Below, piece after piece: positions 5,884 through 7,201 of a stretch of DNA of 7,201 bases; the first letter of the stretch is position 1; every line of letters begins with the position of its first letter. Source of the stretch: Gemmatimonadota bacterium. GTDB lineage: Bacteria; Gemmatimonadota; Gemmatimonadetes; JACCXV01. The notes beneath the pieces are model-generated. The model saw only the letters and a list, made by a program, of their open reading frames with translations. It was not told the DNA's origin and did not search any database. Position numbers and translations under genes: made by a program. Location of the stretch: contig JACCXV010000201.1 in the NCBI GenBank assembly GCA_013696835.1, forward strand, positions 1-7,201, in the 5' to 3' direction.

Positions 5884-7143
5884 ATGATCTCCCCTGCTCG
5901 AGAGCGTCGCCGCGTGCTGGTCGCGATGAGCGGCGGCGTGGACAGCTCCGTGGCCGCGGCGCTGCTGGCCGGCAAGGGTCACGACGTGATCGGCGTCACG
6001 ATGAAGAACTTCTGCTACTCGCACTCGGAGGCGGCGTCCGGACCGGCGAGCTGCTGCTCGCTCGAGGCGATCGAGGACGCCCGCCGGGTGGCCGACCGCG
6101 TGGGGTTCCCGCACTACGTGCTGGATTTCGCGGAGCCGTTCGGACGCGCCGTGATCGACGACTTCGTTCGCGAGTACGCCGCCGGCAGGACCCCCAACCC
6201 GTGCGTGCGCTGCAACCGGCTCGTGCGCTTCCCGCACCTGTTCGCGCGCGCCCGCGCGCTGGGAGCCGACCTGCTGGCCACCGGCCATTACGCGCGCGTG
6301 GACCGTGCGGGCGCCGCAGGAGCTGGACCGGGAGCCGCTGGACCTGTAGACGCTCGGGCGGGAGGCCCGCGCCTGCTGCGGGGCGCGGACCGGGCGAAGG
6401 ACCAGTCGTACTATCTCTGGGGCCTGACGCCCAGGCTGCTCGAGAGCGTCGCGTTCCCCATCGGGGGCCTGACCAAGGAGGTCGTGCGCGGGATCGCGGC
6501 CGAGCTCGGGCTCGAGGTCGCCGAGAAGCCCGAGAGCATGGAGGTCTGCTTCGTGCCGGGGGGTGACCTGCGGGGCTTCCTCGAGCGGGAGAAGGAGAAC
6601 CACTGCCTGCCTGAGGAAGCGCTCGCCCGCTTCGAGCCGGGACCGATCCTCTCGACCGCGGGAGAGCGGCTGGGGGAACACGGGGGGAGCGCGTGGCTCA
6701 CTGTGGGCCAGCGCCGCGGGCTCGGCGTGGCCGCGGGCGAGCCCCGCTACGTGGTCGAGTTGCGCCCCGACAACGCGGTCGTCCTGGGCACGCGCGAGGA
6801 GCTGCTGGCCGGCGGGTGCCTGCTCGAGCAGGTGAGCTGGATCCGTGGTGCGCCACCCGACCTCCCGGCGTTCGACGCGGAGGTGCAGGTTCGTCATCGC
6901 CAGCAGCCCGTCGGTGCGCGCGTCACTCCTGCAGCCGGCTTCACAGCCGCGCCGGCAGCCGCCTCGTCGCGCCCGCATGGCGGGCGTCCTGCCGGGAATT
7001 TCGGGTCTCCTCCGGAGAGCGGCGCGATCACGCGCGTCGATTTCGAGCGGCCACTCGCGGCCGTGGCGCCGGGGCAATCGGCCGTGCTCTACCGCGGCGA
7101 CGAGGTCCTGGGAGGCGGGATCATCCGGGAGAGCCTGCCTTAG
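5884..7143 (+). CDS. mnmA: tRNA-specific 2-thiouridylase MnmA
   Basis: MnmA adenylates C2 of uridine-34 in the Lys, Glu and Gln tRNAs and replaces its oxygen with sulfur, giving s2U34, needed for accurate decoding. Visible motifs: PP-loop SGGVDSS (16-22), CC pair (57-58), TPNPCVRCN with Cys107 and Cys110, ATGHYAR (132-138), KDQSYYLW (172-179), second catalytic Cys222 in ESMEVCF, GQRRGLGV (275-282), and the C-terminal beta-barrel ending GDEVLGGGII. Cys110 aligns with E. coli Cys102 and Cys222 with Cys199; Cys107 occupies the Asp99 position. At 419 residues it exceeds the usual 360-370 because of two insertions, Gly/Ala-rich 141-161 and Ala/Pro/Gly-rich 348-381. Both stay in frame and key residues are intact, so it is probably functional. 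ATG 5884 is chosen because the PP-loop region starts soon after and it clears the preceding gene. No ribosome site is visible, so coupling to the desulfurase gene is likely. Confidence 0.95.
   Translation: MISPARERRRVLVAMSGGVDSSVAAALLAGKGHDVIGVTMKNFCYSHSEAASGPASCCSLEAIEDARRVADRVGFPHYVLDFAEPFGRAVIDDFVREYAAGRTPNPCVRCNRLVRFPHLFARARALGADLLATGHYARVDRAGAAGAGPGAAGPVDARAGGPRLLRGADRAKDQSYYLWGLTPRLLESVAFPIGGLTKEVVRGIAAELGLEVAEKPESMEVCFVPGGDLRGFLEREKENHCLPEEALARFEPGPILSTAGERLGEHGGSAWLTVGQRRGLGVAAGEPRYVVELRPDNAVVLGTREELLAGGCLLEQVSWIRGAPPDLPAFDAEVQVRHRQQPVGARVTPAAGFTAAPAAASSRPHGGRPAGNFGSPPESGAITRVDFERPLAAVAPGQSAVLYRGDEVLGGGIIRESLP
6952..6995. repeat. Nested inverted repeat inside mnmA
   Basis: The outer arms CCGGCAG (6952-6958) and CTGCCGG (6989-6995) are perfect 7-base complements. 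Inside them, CGCCCGC (6970-6976) and GCGGGCG (6980-6986) pair perfectly around a 3-base loop ATG. The element lies wholly within the extra segment of the MnmA C-terminal domain. GC-rich coding DNA yields short palindromes often, so only the nesting and location make it notable. Confidence 0.5.
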
Positions 7144-7166
7144 CGCGCCGGAACGGCCGCCTGGCG

Positions 7167-7201
7167 GTGCTCACCTGGTGCGTCTTCGCGCTGGGCCTGG
7201 C
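7167..7201 (+). CDS. Possible start of a membrane or exported protein (partial)
   Basis: After the mnmA stop (7141-7143) a frame reads RRNGRLAVLTWCVFALGL to the right edge, a basic stretch followed by a hydrophobic run, as in a signal peptide or first membrane helix. GTG 7167 is the only conventional in-frame start visible after the mnmA stop, and it would leave out the basic residues; no ribosome site is seen. Too little is present to name a family. Confidence 0.25.
   Translation, partial: MLTWCVFALGL

Noticed and set aside
5827..7077. A 416-codon open frame on the - strand across mnmA
   Set aside because: It is a shadow of a high-GC gene: Arg/Ala/His-rich, no motifs, and the + strand carries all MnmA motifs.

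Overview
This is a GC-rich bacterial window with short gaps between genes. It has three blocks: an export-pump block on the left (+ strand), a broken membrane cyclase/TPR gene in the middle (- strand), and a sulfur-transfer tRNA-modification pair on the right (+ strand). The combination of a class III cyclase domain, one membrane helix, a FlgO/TolB-like domain and TPRs, with high GC and GTG starts, is what I would expect from Gemmatimonadota, Candidatus Eisenbacteria, Acidobacteriota or similar environmental lineages. No ribosomal or other marker gene is present to settle the taxonomy.

Left block (about 1-2158). A MacA/HlyD-type periplasmic adaptor (83-1444) starts with GTG inside a GTGA overlap with a reading frame entering from the left edge. 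It is followed after 9 bases by a MacB/LolD-type ABC ATPase (1454-2158). No membrane permease lies in the window, so the pump's membrane subunit must be upstream or elsewhere.

Middle block (2256-4574, - strand, convergent with the ATPase). One gene would encode about 772 residues: cytoplasmic class III nucleotidyl cyclase domain, one membrane helix, FlgO/TolB-like domain, TPR array. Two single-base indels interrupt it, a missing base at about 3670-3672 and an extra base at about 2397-2401. These are either real decay or assembly errors. The cyclase domain keeps both metal-binding Asp residues but has Asn and His at two positions that are normally substrate- or transition-state-contacting Lys and Asn.

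Right block (4701-7143). A NifS/IscS-family cysteine desulfurase is followed 19 bases later by MnmA, the tRNA U34 2-thiouridylase. The desulfurase takes sulfur from cysteine, and the adjacency suggests it supplies MnmA directly, as YrvO does for MnmA in Bacillus. MnmA is longer than usual because of two Ala/Gly/Pro-rich insertions; the C-terminal one contains a nested DNA palindrome. A hydrophobic reading frame begins at the right edge.

I found no RNA gene, CRISPR array, insertion sequence or confident terminator. I see no wholly new system. The most notable points are the frameshifted cyclase with its GTGA junctions, the altered cyclase active site, and the palindrome-bearing insertion in mnmA.
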